This document shows positions 43,683-53,700 of a stretch of 64,000 nt of DNA, one piece after another. Source of the DNA: Lysinibacillus macroides (GTDB lineage: Bacteria > Bacillota > Bacilli > Bacillales_A > Planococcaceae); contig NZ_LGCI01000005.1 of the NCBI RefSeq assembly GCF_001281525.1, positions 1,468,949 through 1,532,948 of the forward strand, in the 5' to 3' direction. Below the pieces are notes generated by a model, which did not search any database, had not been told where the DNA came from, and saw nothing but the letters and a program-made list of their open reading frames with translations. The translations under genes and the position numbers were made by a program. Every line of letters begins with the position of its first letter. Position 1 is the stretch's first letter.

Positions 43683-43724
43683 AGGGATGTGATTATGACG
43701 GAAGCCGACGTGAATATTTTATAA

Positions 43725-43762
43725 ACAGCCCAGCCATACTAAATAACATGGACTGGGCTTCT
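43725..43762 (+). terminator. Terminator-like hairpin between the mini-genes
   Basis: AGCCCAGCCAT pairs with ATGGACTGGGCT (one mismatch); the T-run is weak. Confidence 0.5.
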
Positions 43763-43804
43763 GCAATTTTAGTATACTCGTACCGCTGAAAGGAAGTTAT
43801 AAAT

Positions 43805-43975
43805 ATGGCAGATTATCGAGAAGGTTATGAATATTATCGACAAGCTTGTGAAAAGCATGGTTTGGAACCTATTAATTTTCACTATTACATTTTAAATTTA
43901 TCGCAAGAGCAATTAGATGCTTATAATCATTATGCCAAAACATCAGGAGGTTCAATCGAATATGAGGTCTCTTAG
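43805..43975 (+). CDS. Small protein, paralogue 2 (56 aa)
   Basis: Frame from ATG 43805 to TAG, with AAGGAAG about 9 bases upstream. MADYREGYEYYRQACEKHGL then EPINFHYYILNLSQEQLDAY closely matches paralogue 1, with a divergent C-terminal tail (KTSGGSIEYEVS). A hairpin separates the two genes and another follows. No family recognised. Confidence 0.75.
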   Translation: MADYREGYEYYRQACEKHGLEPINFHYYILNLSQEQLDAYNHYAKTSGGSIEYEVS

Positions 43976-43982
43976 CCTGTAA

Positions 43983-44023
43983 AATGCCTTGCTGTTTACC
44001 TAGGACAGTAAGGTATTTTTTAC
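43983..44023 (+). terminator. Terminator after paralogue 2
   Basis: AATGCCTT plus CTGT pair with ACAG plus AAGGTATT, followed by TTTT. Confidence 0.75.
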
Positions 44024-44294
44024 TGTCATTTAAAAAAACAAATTATCCATTATGGTAAAAAAGTAATTCATGTAGAAAGATATAGAAAGATTTAGAAATC
44101 CTATTATTTGTTTTTTTGTTAAAATATATAAAACGTAACCTTAAATGTTTTTGATATTTGGGTTGAATTAACTGCTTTTCTAGGACTATAATATAGTTAC
44201 ATAAAAAAGGGGCGCTATACCACAACTTTATACCTCGCTGTAAGATAAAGCAAAAGTACCAAACCCTTCATATTTTAATGAATGGAGAATGAAA

Positions 44295-45998
44295 ATGATG
44301 AATATCACGCCTAGTAGTATGAATCAAATCAACTATAGTTTAAAAGAATTACAGGATATCTTTTCTGCTATGAATAGTTCCATTATTGTTGCTATTACGG
44401 ATCGCAAAGGAAAAATCACATTTGTGAATGATCATTTTTGTAAAATTTCGAAATATTCACGCGAAGAATTAGTAGGGCAGGATCACCGTTTACTAAACTC
44501 AGGCTTTCATCCTAAATCTTTCTTTCGAGAGATGTGGAAAACAATTGGTAATGGAAAGATGTGGAATGGTGAGGTGTGTAACCGTGCAAAAGACGGCAGC
44601 CTTTATTGGGTAAAGACAACTATTTTCCCTTTCCTTGATGAAAAAGGGAAGCCATATCAATATATTGCGATACGTGTGGATATTACAGCACAAAAGGATA
44701 TAAAGAAAATTACACATATTGCCTATCATGATGAATTAACAGGACTACCAAATCGTCGTAAATTAGAACAGCGTTTAGAAAATGAATTTCATCAATCTCG
44801 GCGTACAGGAGAGAAGTTTGCGCTATTTTTCATTGATGTGAATCGTTTCAAACACATTAACGATGGGCTTGGTCATATTATTGGTGATATGTTTTTAGTA
44901 GAAATGGCCAATCGTTTACACAGTATTGATTATACATCCAACTCATTCTATCGCCATAATAGTGATGAATTTGTGATGATTTTAAATGATGTCGATCGCA
45001 TTGATGAAATGGCAAAGGAAATTATTAATGCTTTTAATGAGAGCTTTATCATTGATAACTATGAGTTTTATGCAAGCATTAGTATCGGTATTAGTGTATT
45101 CCCTGATCATGCAAGCTCCATTGAAGAATTATTAAAGAACGCAGATATTGCGATGTATGCCGCAAAAACGAAACGTGGCAATCAATATCGTTTATATCGT
45201 GATAATATGGAAGAAGCAAACGATAAATGGCTTTTATTAGAAACGAAATTACATCAGGCCTTAAAAAAGGATAGTTTAGCATTACATTACCAACCTAAAA
45301 TTGATTTAAAAACAGATACAATTGTTGGTATGGAAGCATTGCTACGCTGGTATGATCCAGAATTAGGACATGTTCCACCAGACCGTTTTATTCCATTTGC
45401 AGAGGAATGTGGGCTTATCAATGATATTGGGGTATGGGTGCTACGCAAGGCATGTGCGCAAGCTCGTTTTTGGAATCAAGAGTATAGCCTAAGCTTACGC
45501 GTCGCTGTTAATATTTCGCCTATCCATATTAGTACACACGGCTTTGTCGATATGGTTCGTAAAATAATTACAGAAACAGCCATTGATCCACATTTATTAG
45601 AAATTGAAATTACAGAGATGAGTATGCTTGATTATACAGAGGAATTAATTAATACCATTAAGCAATTACGAGCACTAGGTATTACCATTTCATTAGATGA
45701 TTTTGGCACAGGCTATTCATCGTTAAATTATTTAAAAAAATTCCCTGTGGATGTGCTGAAAATCGATCGTGCTTTTGTACGTGATATTGTACCTGAAAAA
45801 TCAGGTATCGCGATGATTTCAGCGATGATTTCCTTAGCCCATGCCTTAAATCTACAAGTTGTAGCTGAAGGGGTTGAGGAGGAGGCAGAATTAAAGGTTT
45901 TACGAGAGCATGGCTGTGAATATGTACAAGGCTATTATTTCAGTAAACCTTTGTCTGTAGAGGATTTTACTAATTTAATTAAACAATCCAGTTTTTAA
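44295..45998 (+). CDS. PAS-GGDEF-EAL protein (cyclic-di-GMP phosphodiesterase)
   Basis: Cytoplasmic sensor/effector of 567 residues: PAS domain (about 25-140, with DGSLYWVKTTIFPF), GGDEF domain (about 145-300) and EAL domain (about 315-560). The GGDEF motif is HNSDEF, so cyclase activity is probably lost. The EAL domain keeps MEALLRW, NISP, EITE, LDDFGTGYSSL, KIDRAFV and EGVE, so it should hydrolyse c-di-GMP. Start at ATG 44295, with GGAG 7 bases upstream; ATG 44289 is too close. Monocistronic. Confidence 0.92.
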   Translation: MMNITPSSMNQINYSLKELQDIFSAMNSSIIVAITDRKGKITFVNDHFCKISKYSREELVGQDHRLLNSGFHPKSFFREMWKTIGNGKMWNGEVCNRAKDGSLYWVKTTIFPFLDEKGKPYQYIAIRVDITAQKDIKKITHIAYHDELTGLPNRRKLEQRLENEFHQSRRTGEKFALFFIDVNRFKHINDGLGHIIGDMFLVEMANRLHSIDYTSNSFYRHNSDEFVMILNDVDRIDEMAKEIINAFNESFIIDNYEFYASISIGISVFPDHASSIEELLKNADIAMYAAKTKRGNQYRLYRDNMEEANDKWLLLETKLHQALKKDSLALHYQPKIDLKTDTIVGMEALLRWYDPELGHVPPDRFIPFAEECGLINDIGVWVLRKACAQARFWNQEYSLSLRVAVNISPIHISTHGFVDMVRKIITETAIDPHLLEIEITEMSMLDYTEELINTIKQLRALGITISLDDFGTGYSSLNYLKKFPVDVLKIDRAFVRDIVPEKSGIAMISAMISLAHALNLQVVAEGVEEEAELKVLREHGCEYVQGYYFSKPLSVEDFTNLIKQSSF

Positions 45999-46036
45999 TT
46001 GCTATTAGAGAGCTGTTTTGCTACAGTTAGATCAAA

Positions 46037-46042
46037 TATAAT
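46037..46042 (+). promoter_or_regulatory. -10 element of the proS T-box transcript
   Basis: TATAAT at 46037-46042 with a poor -35 (TGTTTT, 17 bp upstream), positioned to transcribe the T-box leader. Confidence 0.5.
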
Positions 46043-46054
46043 TGATGATGTGGC

Positions 46055-46281
46055 CAAGTAAGGAAGAATTGTGAAACAGAAAATATAGCAGTTGCTGAAA
46101 GCTATATCACCGCTTCTTCACTGAACACCTACCACGGAGATGTTATGCAAACATAACCGAGTCGTTTTCGTTATCAAACGTGAGAGGGTTTTAAGTTTTG
46201 ATTTAAAGCTAAATCAAGGTGGTACCACGTCGATCCAGCACAAAGACGTCCTTATAACGAGGGCAGCTTTGTGCTTTTTTA
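46055..46281 (+). promoter_or_regulatory. T-box riboswitch leader, Pro (CCT) specifier
   Basis: tRNA-Pro-sensing leader: the specifier region GAACACCTACCACGGAG places CCT at 46128-46130 in the same position as CGC in the argS leader; T-box AAGGTGGTACCACG (about 46216-46229); terminator GCACAAAG (46238-46245) with CTTTGTGC (46267-46274), then TTTTTT. Confidence 0.88.
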
Positions 46282-46305
46282 TTTTATAGAAATGGAGGAA
46301 TGCAT

Positions 46306-47742
46306 ATGTCAAAGCAACTAGAGGATTTTTCAAAATGGTATATCGAAACCATTCAAAAGGCAGATTTAATGGACTATACACCTGTTCGTGGCTGTATTGC
46401 CTTTAAGCCAGATGGCTATGAAATTTGGGAGCATATTCAGGAGGAAATGGATCGTCGCTTTAAAGAAACAGGACATCGTAATGCCTATTTCCCAATGCTT
46501 ATTCCTGAATCCTTCTTTCAAAAGGAAAAGGATCATATCGAAGGGTTCTCGCCAGAGCTTCCTTGGGTGACAGAGGCAGCAGGTGAACCATTAGAGGAAC
46601 GCCTAGCACTTCGTCCAACCTCTGAAACAATGATTGGCCATCTTTACTCGAATTGGATCAAAAGCTATCGTGACCTACCTGTTCTTATTAATCAATGGGC
46701 AAATGTCTTCCGCTGGGAAAAGAAAACACTGCCATTTATTCGAACATCTGAATTTCTATGGCAGGAGGGGCATACCGCTCATGTAGACGAAGAGGATGCG
46801 CGCCAAGAAACAATGCAAATGCTGGAAATTTATAAAGAGGTTGTGGAGCAAGTATTAGCCATTCCTGTCTATGATGGACAAAAAACACCTTCTGAGCGTT
46901 TCGCAGGTGCTGTTGATACGTATTCCATTGAGGCCATGATGAAAAATGGCAAGGCTGTGCAAGCCGGTACCTCGCATTATTTAGGCACTAAATTTGCAGA
47001 AGCCTTTAATATCAAGTATTTAACAAAAGCAAATAAGCATGACTATGTACACACAACCTCTTGGGGAACTTCCACTCGCTTAATTGGCTCTGTCATTATG
47101 GTGCATGGTGATGAGCAAGGGCTTGTCCTACCACCACGTATTGCACCAACACAGGTTGTATTAATTCCTGTCGGGCCGTGGAAAAAGAATCCTCAAATTA
47201 TAGAGCAACTGGATGAGATTTTTGGGGCGCTTAAGGCGAAGGGTATTCGTGTATGTCTCGATGATTCAGACCAATCACCAGGCTTTAAATTTAATGAGTG
47301 GGAGCTCAAAGGTGTGCCATTGCGTGTAGAATTAGGGCCTCGTGATCTCGACAATAACCAGGCACAACTAAAGGCACGTGATGAGGCGGATAAACAAGCC
47401 ATTGAGCTAGCCAATATTGTTACAGCCATTGAGCAAGAGTTAACAACAATGCAAACGCGCTTACTAGAAAAAGCACGTCAATTCCGCGAGGCCAATGCTT
47501 ATACACATATTGAATCCCTAGCACAGCTTCAGCAGCATATTAAAGCAGCCAAAGAGAATAGCACAATTCCAGGCTGGGTGCTTGCTGGATGGTGTGGCGA
47601 GAATGCCTGTGAGGAACAAGTAAAAGAAGAAACGAAATATACCTCTCGTAATATTCCATTCAATCCACCAATAACAAAACCAACCTGTATTGGCTGTGGC
47701 TATAAAGCCAAGCATACAGTTTGGTTTGCCCAAGCCTATTAA
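46306..47742 (+). CDS. proS: Proline--tRNA ligase, archaeal/eukaryotic type
   Basis: Class II synthetase that charges tRNA-Pro. 478 residues, ending HTVWFAQAY; the C-terminal Tyr and the zinc-like Cys cluster (CGENACEEQ ... CIGCGYKAKH) mark the archaeal-type ProRS, which lacks the editing insertion of bacterial-type ProRS. Motif 2 FRWEKK, LRPTSET and motif 3 GTSTRLIGSVIM are present. Start at ATG 46306, with GGAGG 7 bases upstream. Regulated by the T-box leader. Some Bacillales carry this in addition to, or in place of, bacterial-type proS; which holds here is unknown. Confidence 0.95.
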   Translation: MSKQLEDFSKWYIETIQKADLMDYTPVRGCIAFKPDGYEIWEHIQEEMDRRFKETGHRNAYFPMLIPESFFQKEKDHIEGFSPELPWVTEAAGEPLEERLALRPTSETMIGHLYSNWIKSYRDLPVLINQWANVFRWEKKTLPFIRTSEFLWQEGHTAHVDEEDARQETMQMLEIYKEVVEQVLAIPVYDGQKTPSERFAGAVDTYSIEAMMKNGKAVQAGTSHYLGTKFAEAFNIKYLTKANKHDYVHTTSWGTSTRLIGSVIMVHGDEQGLVLPPRIAPTQVVLIPVGPWKKNPQIIEQLDEIFGALKAKGIRVCLDDSDQSPGFKFNEWELKGVPLRVELGPRDLDNNQAQLKARDEADKQAIELANIVTAIEQELTTMQTRLLEKARQFREANAYTHIESLAQLQQHIKAAKENSTIPGWVLAGWCGENACEEQVKEETKYTSRNIPFNPPITKPTCIGCGYKAKHTVWFAQAY

Positions 47743-47749
47743 TGAACCT

Positions 47750-47780
47750 AAGCCGATTTCTTTTTTAGAAATCGGCTTGT
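47750..47780 (+). terminator. Terminator of proS
   Basis: AAGCCGATTTCT (47750-47761) pairs with AGAAATCGGCTT (47767-47778); only a short T-tail. Confidence 0.7.
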
Positions 47781-48015
47781 TCGTAAAAATTGTGCAAATG
47801 GTAATGGGTCATTATTATAATGGCTGAATGGCTAGGAATGAGGTTGCTGATGATAAATCTTCATCGCTATTTAACATCGTAGGTGACGAATATAGAAATG
47901 CTATGACCTGCTGTTAAAGTGCCTATAAAAGCGAATTCCGATATAATCCGTCTATAAAATATCGAGTGAAAAATAAATTTTGCCGATAATATGTATTTGT
48001 AAAGGAGGGAAATGA

Positions 48016-48891
48016 ATGTTACAAGAATTCAATAATTTAATGAACTACATTGAAATCCATTTGACGGAAGAAATCTCTGGAAAAGATATAGCAAAAATTG
48101 TAGGGCTATCAGATTATCATTTTAAAAGGATGTTTTCATATATGGCTGGAATGTCCTTGAATGAGTATATCAAAAATAGAAGATTATCCGTTGCAAATGC
48201 TGAATTAATTAACGGAGCAAAAGTGACAGATATTGCCTATAAATATGGCTATCAATCTATAGAAGGTTTTTCAAGAGCCTTTCGTGAATGGAGTGGCTTT
48301 TTACCTTCAGAAGTAGCTAAAAACAAAATTCAAAAATCATTTCCCAAATTTTCATTCTTTATCGATATAAGAGGAGGAATATCAATGGAATTCAAAATTG
48401 AGAGGAAAGAGAAATTTAATATAGTCGGTGTATCGAAAAGAGTACCAATTCAATTCGAAGGTGAAAATAATGCTATCTTAGAACTAGCCCAATCAATTAC
48501 TGAACAACAAAGAAATGAAATGCATCAATTGGCTGATTTATATCCTCATCAGGTCTTGAATGTATCTTATGATTTTGATGATGGTTTCTTAGAAGAAAAA
48601 GGATACTTAACGCATATGATTGGTTTTGCCACAACAAAAGAAAATACATTTGATGATTTAGAGCAACTTTCCATTGCAGAAAGTTTATGGGCAATTTTCC
48701 CTAACAAAGGACCATTTCCTGTTACGCTTCAAGAAACTACCGCTAAAATTTATTCTGAATGGTTGCCTTCGTCAGGCTATGAAGTAGTGGATATACCTGG
48801 AATTTCTTTTACAGAGTACAATAGTACTTCGGAAAATGTATATAGCGAAATTTGGATGCCAGTAAAAAAAATAGCTAGCAATAAACAATAA
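48016..48891 (+). CDS. AraC family regulator with GyrI-like effector domain
   Basis: 291-residue transcription factor: the N-terminal AraC double helix-turn-helix (about 5-105, IAKIVGLSDYHFKRMFSYM and VTDIAYKYGYQSIEGFSRAF) precedes a GyrI-like/SOUL-type effector-binding domain (about 120-285, EFKIERKEKFNIVGVSKR ... YSEIWMPVKK). This domain order is seen in Rob/BmrR-like multidrug sensors. AAAGGAGGG is upstream of the ATG. No target gene is adjacent, so the regulon is unknown. Confidence 0.92.
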   Translation: MLQEFNNLMNYIEIHLTEEISGKDIAKIVGLSDYHFKRMFSYMAGMSLNEYIKNRRLSVANAELINGAKVTDIAYKYGYQSIEGFSRAFREWSGFLPSEVAKNKIQKSFPKFSFFIDIRGGISMEFKIERKEKFNIVGVSKRVPIQFEGENNAILELAQSITEQQRNEMHQLADLYPHQVLNVSYDFDDGFLEEKGYLTHMIGFATTKENTFDDLEQLSIAESLWAIFPNKGPFPVTLQETTAKIYSEWLPSSGYEVVDIPGISFTEYNSTSENVYSEIWMPVKKIASNKQ

Positions 48892-49121
48892 CTCAAATAA
48901 ATTTACTTAAATATTCTTCGGCAAACACGCCCATTCGTTGAAGGTTTTATCGTCTATTTGATAAAGCTAGACCGTCAACAAAAACAAATTAGAAAATGAT
49001 TTTCAGTGGAGTCCATCTTTAGGCAAAAAAACAATATTGCTTTAAGCGATTATCCAAGGATTACCCAATTTCTCAAGCAGGAAACAAGCAGCGTTTACGA
49101 TAGCAAAAGGAGATGATCATC

Positions 49122-49808
49122 ATGTCACAATCTGTCAATTGGAAAAACAATGCACAAGGTCAGCGATTTATTGCCTCCTTTAGTGGGGGCAAGGACAGCG
49201 TGCTAGCATTATACAAAGCAAGAAAAGTCGGGCATGCACTAGGCTTGATTGTAATGCTGGAGGAGGAAGGCAAACGTTCCCGATCGCATGGTATGCCTCC
49301 TGCACTAATACTGGCACAAGCACAGGCGATTGGGCTGCCTGTTTATACGGCTGCTGCGAGCTGGGCGGATTATGAGCATGTATTTATCCAACTTTTAGCA
49401 GAGGCCAAGCAGCAAGGAGCAGAGGTATTAGTGACAGGGGATTTAGATATGCCTATTCACAATTGCTGGCATGATAAGGTCACAAAGCTGGCTGGTTTAC
49501 AGTTAGCTATGCCATTATGGGAAATGGATCATCGTGATGCTGTGCAGGAGTTTATTGATTTAGGCTTTGTTACCATGGTGGTGACCGTTAATTTATCACT
49601 TGGTATGACAGAAGAAGATTTAGGGCGTGTGCTTACCCATGAGTATATAAAGGAGCTTGAAGCACGTGGGATTGACCCTTGCGGAGAAGGAGGGGAATTT
49701 CATACAACCGTGCTGGATGGACCACTTTTTCAACAGCCTATCACTGTTCGTCAATGCCCTATTCACAAAGATGGTGAATATGTTTTTTTACCGCTGGAAT
49801 TAGCCTAA
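49122..49808 (+). CDS. Dph6-related PP-loop ATP pyrophosphatase
   Basis: 228-residue protein with the PP-loop SGGKDS (about 22-27) and the conserved SHGM ... GDLDMPIHNCW and GEGGEFHT segments of the diphthine--ammonia ligase (MJ0570) family. Bacteria lack diphthamide, so the bacterial enzyme probably amidates or adenylates another substrate. Start at ATG 49122, with AAAGGAG 9 bases upstream; an ATG three codons earlier abuts the ribosome site. Monocistronic, with a terminator. Confidence 0.88.
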   Translation: MSQSVNWKNNAQGQRFIASFSGGKDSVLALYKARKVGHALGLIVMLEEEGKRSRSHGMPPALILAQAQAIGLPVYTAAASWADYEHVFIQLLAEAKQQGAEVLVTGDLDMPIHNCWHDKVTKLAGLQLAMPLWEMDHRDAVQEFIDLGFVTMVVTVNLSLGMTEEDLGRVLTHEYIKELEARGIDPCGEGGEFHTTVLDGPLFQQPITVRQCPIHKDGEYVFLPLELA

Positions 49809-49833
49809 AGGTTATCAATTAATTACGTATTAA

Positions 49834-49875
49834 AACGTTATGGAAAAGGGAAAGACTTCTTCATAACGTTTTTTT
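49834..49875 (+). terminator. Terminator of the PP-loop ATPase gene
   Basis: AACGTTATG (49834-49842) pairs with CATAACGTT (49862-49870), followed by TTTTT. Confidence 0.8.
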
Positions 49876-49896
49876 ATGGAAAAAATAAAGGAGATG

Positions 49897-49946
49897 TTGA
49901 CTAGACACTAAATGGTGTCATATAATTAGGACACCTTTTAGTGTCC
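49897..49946 (+). promoter_or_regulatory. Promoter with two operators for the ArsR/AHSA1 operon
   Basis: TTGACT (49897-49902), 18-bp spacer, TATAAT (49921-49926). GACAC...GTGTC (49904-49919) fills the spacer and GGACAC...GTGTCC (49929-49946) covers the transcription start. The two palindromes share the GACAC/GTGTC arms and suit autorepression by the ArsR protein. Confidence 0.75.
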
Positions 49947-49966
49947 AATTAGAAAGGGTGGTGGTT

Positions 49967-50290
49967 GTGAGCCATAATAATCAAGAGCGTGATGTTTATG
50001 TAGCCATTGCTGACCCAACAAGACGTCAATTATTGCGTTTATTAGCAGAGGCAGAGGAATTACCACTTCATGAATTAACCGCTCATTTTCACATGGGGCG
50101 CACTGCTGTATCCAAACATTTAACTATTTTAAAGGATGCTGGTCTTGTGCTTGCAAGAAAGGATGGCAGGGAAACGAAATATCGTTTACATGCTGCTCCA
50201 TTACAAGAGGTTCAGGATTGGGTCGCATTTTATGAAAGCTTTTGGAAGCAACGAATGGGTCAATTACAACGTTTATTGGAGGAAAACTAA
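49967..50290 (+). CDS. ArsR family transcriptional regulator
   Basis: 107-residue winged-helix repressor (ADPTRRQLLRLLAEAEELPL, HMGRTAVSKHLTILKDAGLV recognition helix). No Cys metal-site is visible, so it belongs to the non-metal ArsR group that partners AHSA1 proteins. Start at GTG 49967, with AAAGGG 8 bases upstream. Its stop overlaps the next start (TAATG). Two GACAC/GTGTC operators lie in its promoter. Confidence 0.92.
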   Translation: MSHNNQERDVYVAIADPTRRQLLRLLAEAEELPLHELTAHFHMGRTAVSKHLTILKDAGLVLARKDGRETKYRLHAAPLQEVQDWVAFYESFWKQRMGQLQRLLEEN

Positions 50291-50700
50291 TGAAACCAGA
50301 TGTATCAGTTGATTATCAATTTACAAGTTCGATCAAACAAGTCTGGCATGCCTTAACAGATTCGGATATGCTCGCAAAATGGATATGGAGCAATGATTTT
50401 CAGCCAGTTGTAGGTCACAAGTTCCAATTCCGTGCAGAGCCAAATGAATGGTGGGACGGCATTGTCCAATGTGAGGTGCTGGAAATTGATGAGCCTCATA
50501 AAATATCGTACACTTGGGCAAGTGCTGGTGAAACAACAACCGTTACATGGACACTCACACAAAATGAGGATGGTACTACCCAGCTACGCCTCGACCAATC
50601 TGGCTTTAGTGAAGAGACAAAAGCACGTCAAGGAGCAATTGAAGGGGCTAAATATTCCTGGATAACAATGGGTGAACAGCTTCAAAAGGTATTAGCATAG
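50290..50700 (+). CDS. SRPBCC/AHSA1 family protein
   Basis: 136-residue hydrophobic-cavity (Bet v1/START-like) protein of the AHSA1 type, with the usual opening TSSIKQVWHALTDSDMLAKW and the closing long helix. These proteins bind small hydrophobic ligands or Hsp90-like partners; ligand unknown. Start at ATG 50290, with GGAGG 7 bases upstream. Overlaps the ArsR stop by one base, a standard ArsR-AHSA1 operon; a terminator follows. Confidence 0.9.
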   Translation: MKPDVSVDYQFTSSIKQVWHALTDSDMLAKWIWSNDFQPVVGHKFQFRAEPNEWWDGIVQCEVLEIDEPHKISYTWASAGETTTVTWTLTQNEDGTTQLRLDQSGFSEETKARQGAIEGAKYSWITMGEQLQKVLA

Positions 50701-50702
50701 TG

Positions 50703-50750
50703 AAAAAGAACGCAATTCCTTACATAGAATTGTGTTCTTTCCATTTTTAT
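50703..50750 (+). terminator. Terminator of the ArsR/AHSA1 operon
   Basis: AAAGAACGCAATTC pairs with GAATTGTGTTCTTT (one G-U pair), followed by CCATTTTT. Confidence 0.8.
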
Positions 50751-50771
50751 TGACAGAGAAAGGACCATACC

Positions 50772-53700
50772 ATGAAAATTAACCAACTAATTGCCAACAA
50801 TATTTATCGCCTAAATGTGACATTACCCGAGAATCAATCACTCGGTATTGCTGGGTTATCTGGCTCAGGGAAAACAACATTTTGTCAAACAATTGGAGAA
50901 GAATCAAAGAAACGCCTTGTATCGTTATTGCCAAAGGCTGAATATCAATATTTATTTCCAGCTATTATGGAAACCAATTTTAGTGCCATTCAAATGGAGG
51001 ATATGCCCTTAGTGCTGTTTTTAGGGAAATCATCTATTTCCACTAATCCACGTTCAACAATTGGCACACATACAGGTGTTTTTAAAGAAATACGTCTGCA
51101 CATGGCAGAGGAATTTCAGCTATCGCCAGAGGTTTTTTCCTTTAACAATGTACTTGGCTGGTGTCCTGCCTGTAAGGGACGTGGCACAACGAAAAATATA
51201 CAGTGTAAAAAGTGCGAAGGGAAGCGCTACAATCCTGAGGTAGAGCAGCATATTATAACATTACAAGGTCAGCCCTATAACATTTCAGCTATTCATGAGT
51301 TAAGTGTTGAAACCATCTATGCATTAGCAGAGGAATTAAAAATTAGCGAAGAGAAACAGCATATTTTGCGCAATATTATGGAAATGAATATTGGTTACCT
51401 AACATTAAATCGCATTATGGGAACATTATCAGGTGGAGAATTAACAAGACTTTACCTAGCAGAGTTTATGGCAACAAGTGAAGATACGGTCATTATTGTG
51501 GATGAAATTTCTGTTGGTCTTGACCACGATACATTGCTAAAGATTTTACAACAAATTCAACAATTAAGCACAAAAAATCAAATTTGGTTGATTGATCATT
51601 CCGATACGGTGCTTGATACGGCTGATCAGCCTGTATTCTTTGGGCCAGGCAGTGGGAAATACGGTGGAAAAATTGTTGAACAATCACCAAGACCTCAGCC
51701 CATTTATTGTAAGCGCAATGAGGCAGCCCCTACAGCCTATTATCAATTTCACGATTTATATTGCCGTAATATTGAAATTGATCATATCGAAATTCCGCAA
51801 AATCGTCTTGTAACCTTTACGGGTGAATCTGGCTGTGGAAAATCAACACTTGTCAATGAATGTATGGCAAAGGATTTTAGCAAGCGCTACCCACAGGATA
51901 AGCTCGTGATGGTTGGACAAGACCGCAACCAGTCGATTACAAGCCGCTCCACCGTTGCCACATTTTTAGATATTAAAAAGAAGCTGACAAAATATAGCGA
52001 GGATATTGAGGATATTTTCCAGCGCTCCATTGAGGATATTATTGATGAGCTACCAGCAGCAGATATAGCTCATAAGCGTTTAAGTCTATTAATTAAGCTT
52101 GGGCTGGGCTATTTAACGCTCGAACGAAAAACACAATCTCTATCAACAGGGGAATTCCAATGTGTGCACTTAGTATCAGAGCTATTTGCCAATACGAAGC
52201 ATCCACATACACTGTTTATTTTTGATGAGCCTTCAAAAGGATTATCGCAAAATATTTTAAATCAATTTATTGATAGCATCCGTACTATTTTACAAGATGA
52301 AGCCATTTCCATACTGATGATTGAGCATAATGCCTATATGCTGGAAAGCTCTGATTTTATTGTTGACTTTGGTAAAAGACAGCAGGAGCCAGTTCAGCAT
52401 CTCCATGTTGTCAGTCATCATGACTATTTCCAACCATCAAATAACAAAGAGCATGCTACACCATTGCAAATTACCTCAACATTGGCAGTGAAAAACGGTA
52501 TTGCCTACCAAGAAGATGACCCTATCAGCTACTTTAAACAGGCTGAAAATATTTATAAGGGCGGCATTTTAAAGAGTCTATCATCTATGGCACGCCTCAT
52601 TTATGGGGAGTATGAATCGAATAAAATTGCGCCTGTTGTGGCGATTGATCTTGAAAGACATTTATATAGCCAGTATAGCTTCCTATATGAAATGGGCGGG
52701 CTAATTAATCATATTGTTGCTGCACATCCAACAAATAAAGATACACGAAGCTTTGACTTTTTCCGTCAAGAAAATCATTGTCCGAGCTGTTCAGGTCGCC
52801 TAGAAATTGAAAAATTCGATATGGATATTGTTATACAAAATAAAGACGTACCCTTTTGGGATGGCTTATTACATCCTGATATTATGGAAGTGCTACAATA
52901 CTATCAGCATGCAAAATTAGCCTTTTTATTTGAGGAAATGAAACGTGAGCTTGGTCAAGATTTAACGAAAAGCTACAATGATATGACAGAGGATGAAAAG
53001 CATACATTTTTATATGGCTATTGGGACAAGCCGTTTTATGATAAAGCCACAAAATCATCGAAGAAATGGGAAGGCTTTAATTTCATTATCGGACGTTATA
53101 TTGTCATCTCCAAATCAGCTATTAAACAGCAAATTAAAGATTCAAAAGAGAAGCTACCTTGTCCAATCTGTCATGGCACTGTGCTTAACCATCAAAGAAA
53201 ATTGCTGTTTGGCCATACAGATATTCGTGAAATCATTCATCTCCCAATTGATAAGGTGATCAATATCGTTGGCAAACTACCCGTGCTTGATAGGCTAAAG
53301 GCAATTGTCGGTGGGGAGATGTCCTTGCTACAAGATGTGTCCCTGCTGCCACGAGCCACACAAGTATCCTTAAAAATGCTCGAATTGGAACTAGCAAGCT
53401 TTGTAGGCTATGAAATTGTGCTGCAAAATGCTTTACCGTTCTGGGATACAATCAAAGACAATATCGAAACGGTTAGCCATAGAAATCTTGTGACAATCTG
53501 TGATTTTGCTACTATTTACGAAACAAGAGAGGCTATAATCGACCAATATTTCACAAATGGCAAATATAAAAAGCTCACATATGTCTATGAAGCATTTGGC
53601 TATAAAAAAATCGTTACACAAATAAATAAAGTAAAAGCAAGTCATCCATGTCCATTCTGTAAAGGGAAAAAGGTTATCGCAGAGGACGGCTTGCATGATG

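Noticed and set aside
43695..43724. Nine-codon frame with ribosome site between the two mini-genes
   Set aside because: Too short to support; could be a decayed third copy, but no similarity to the neighbours is visible.
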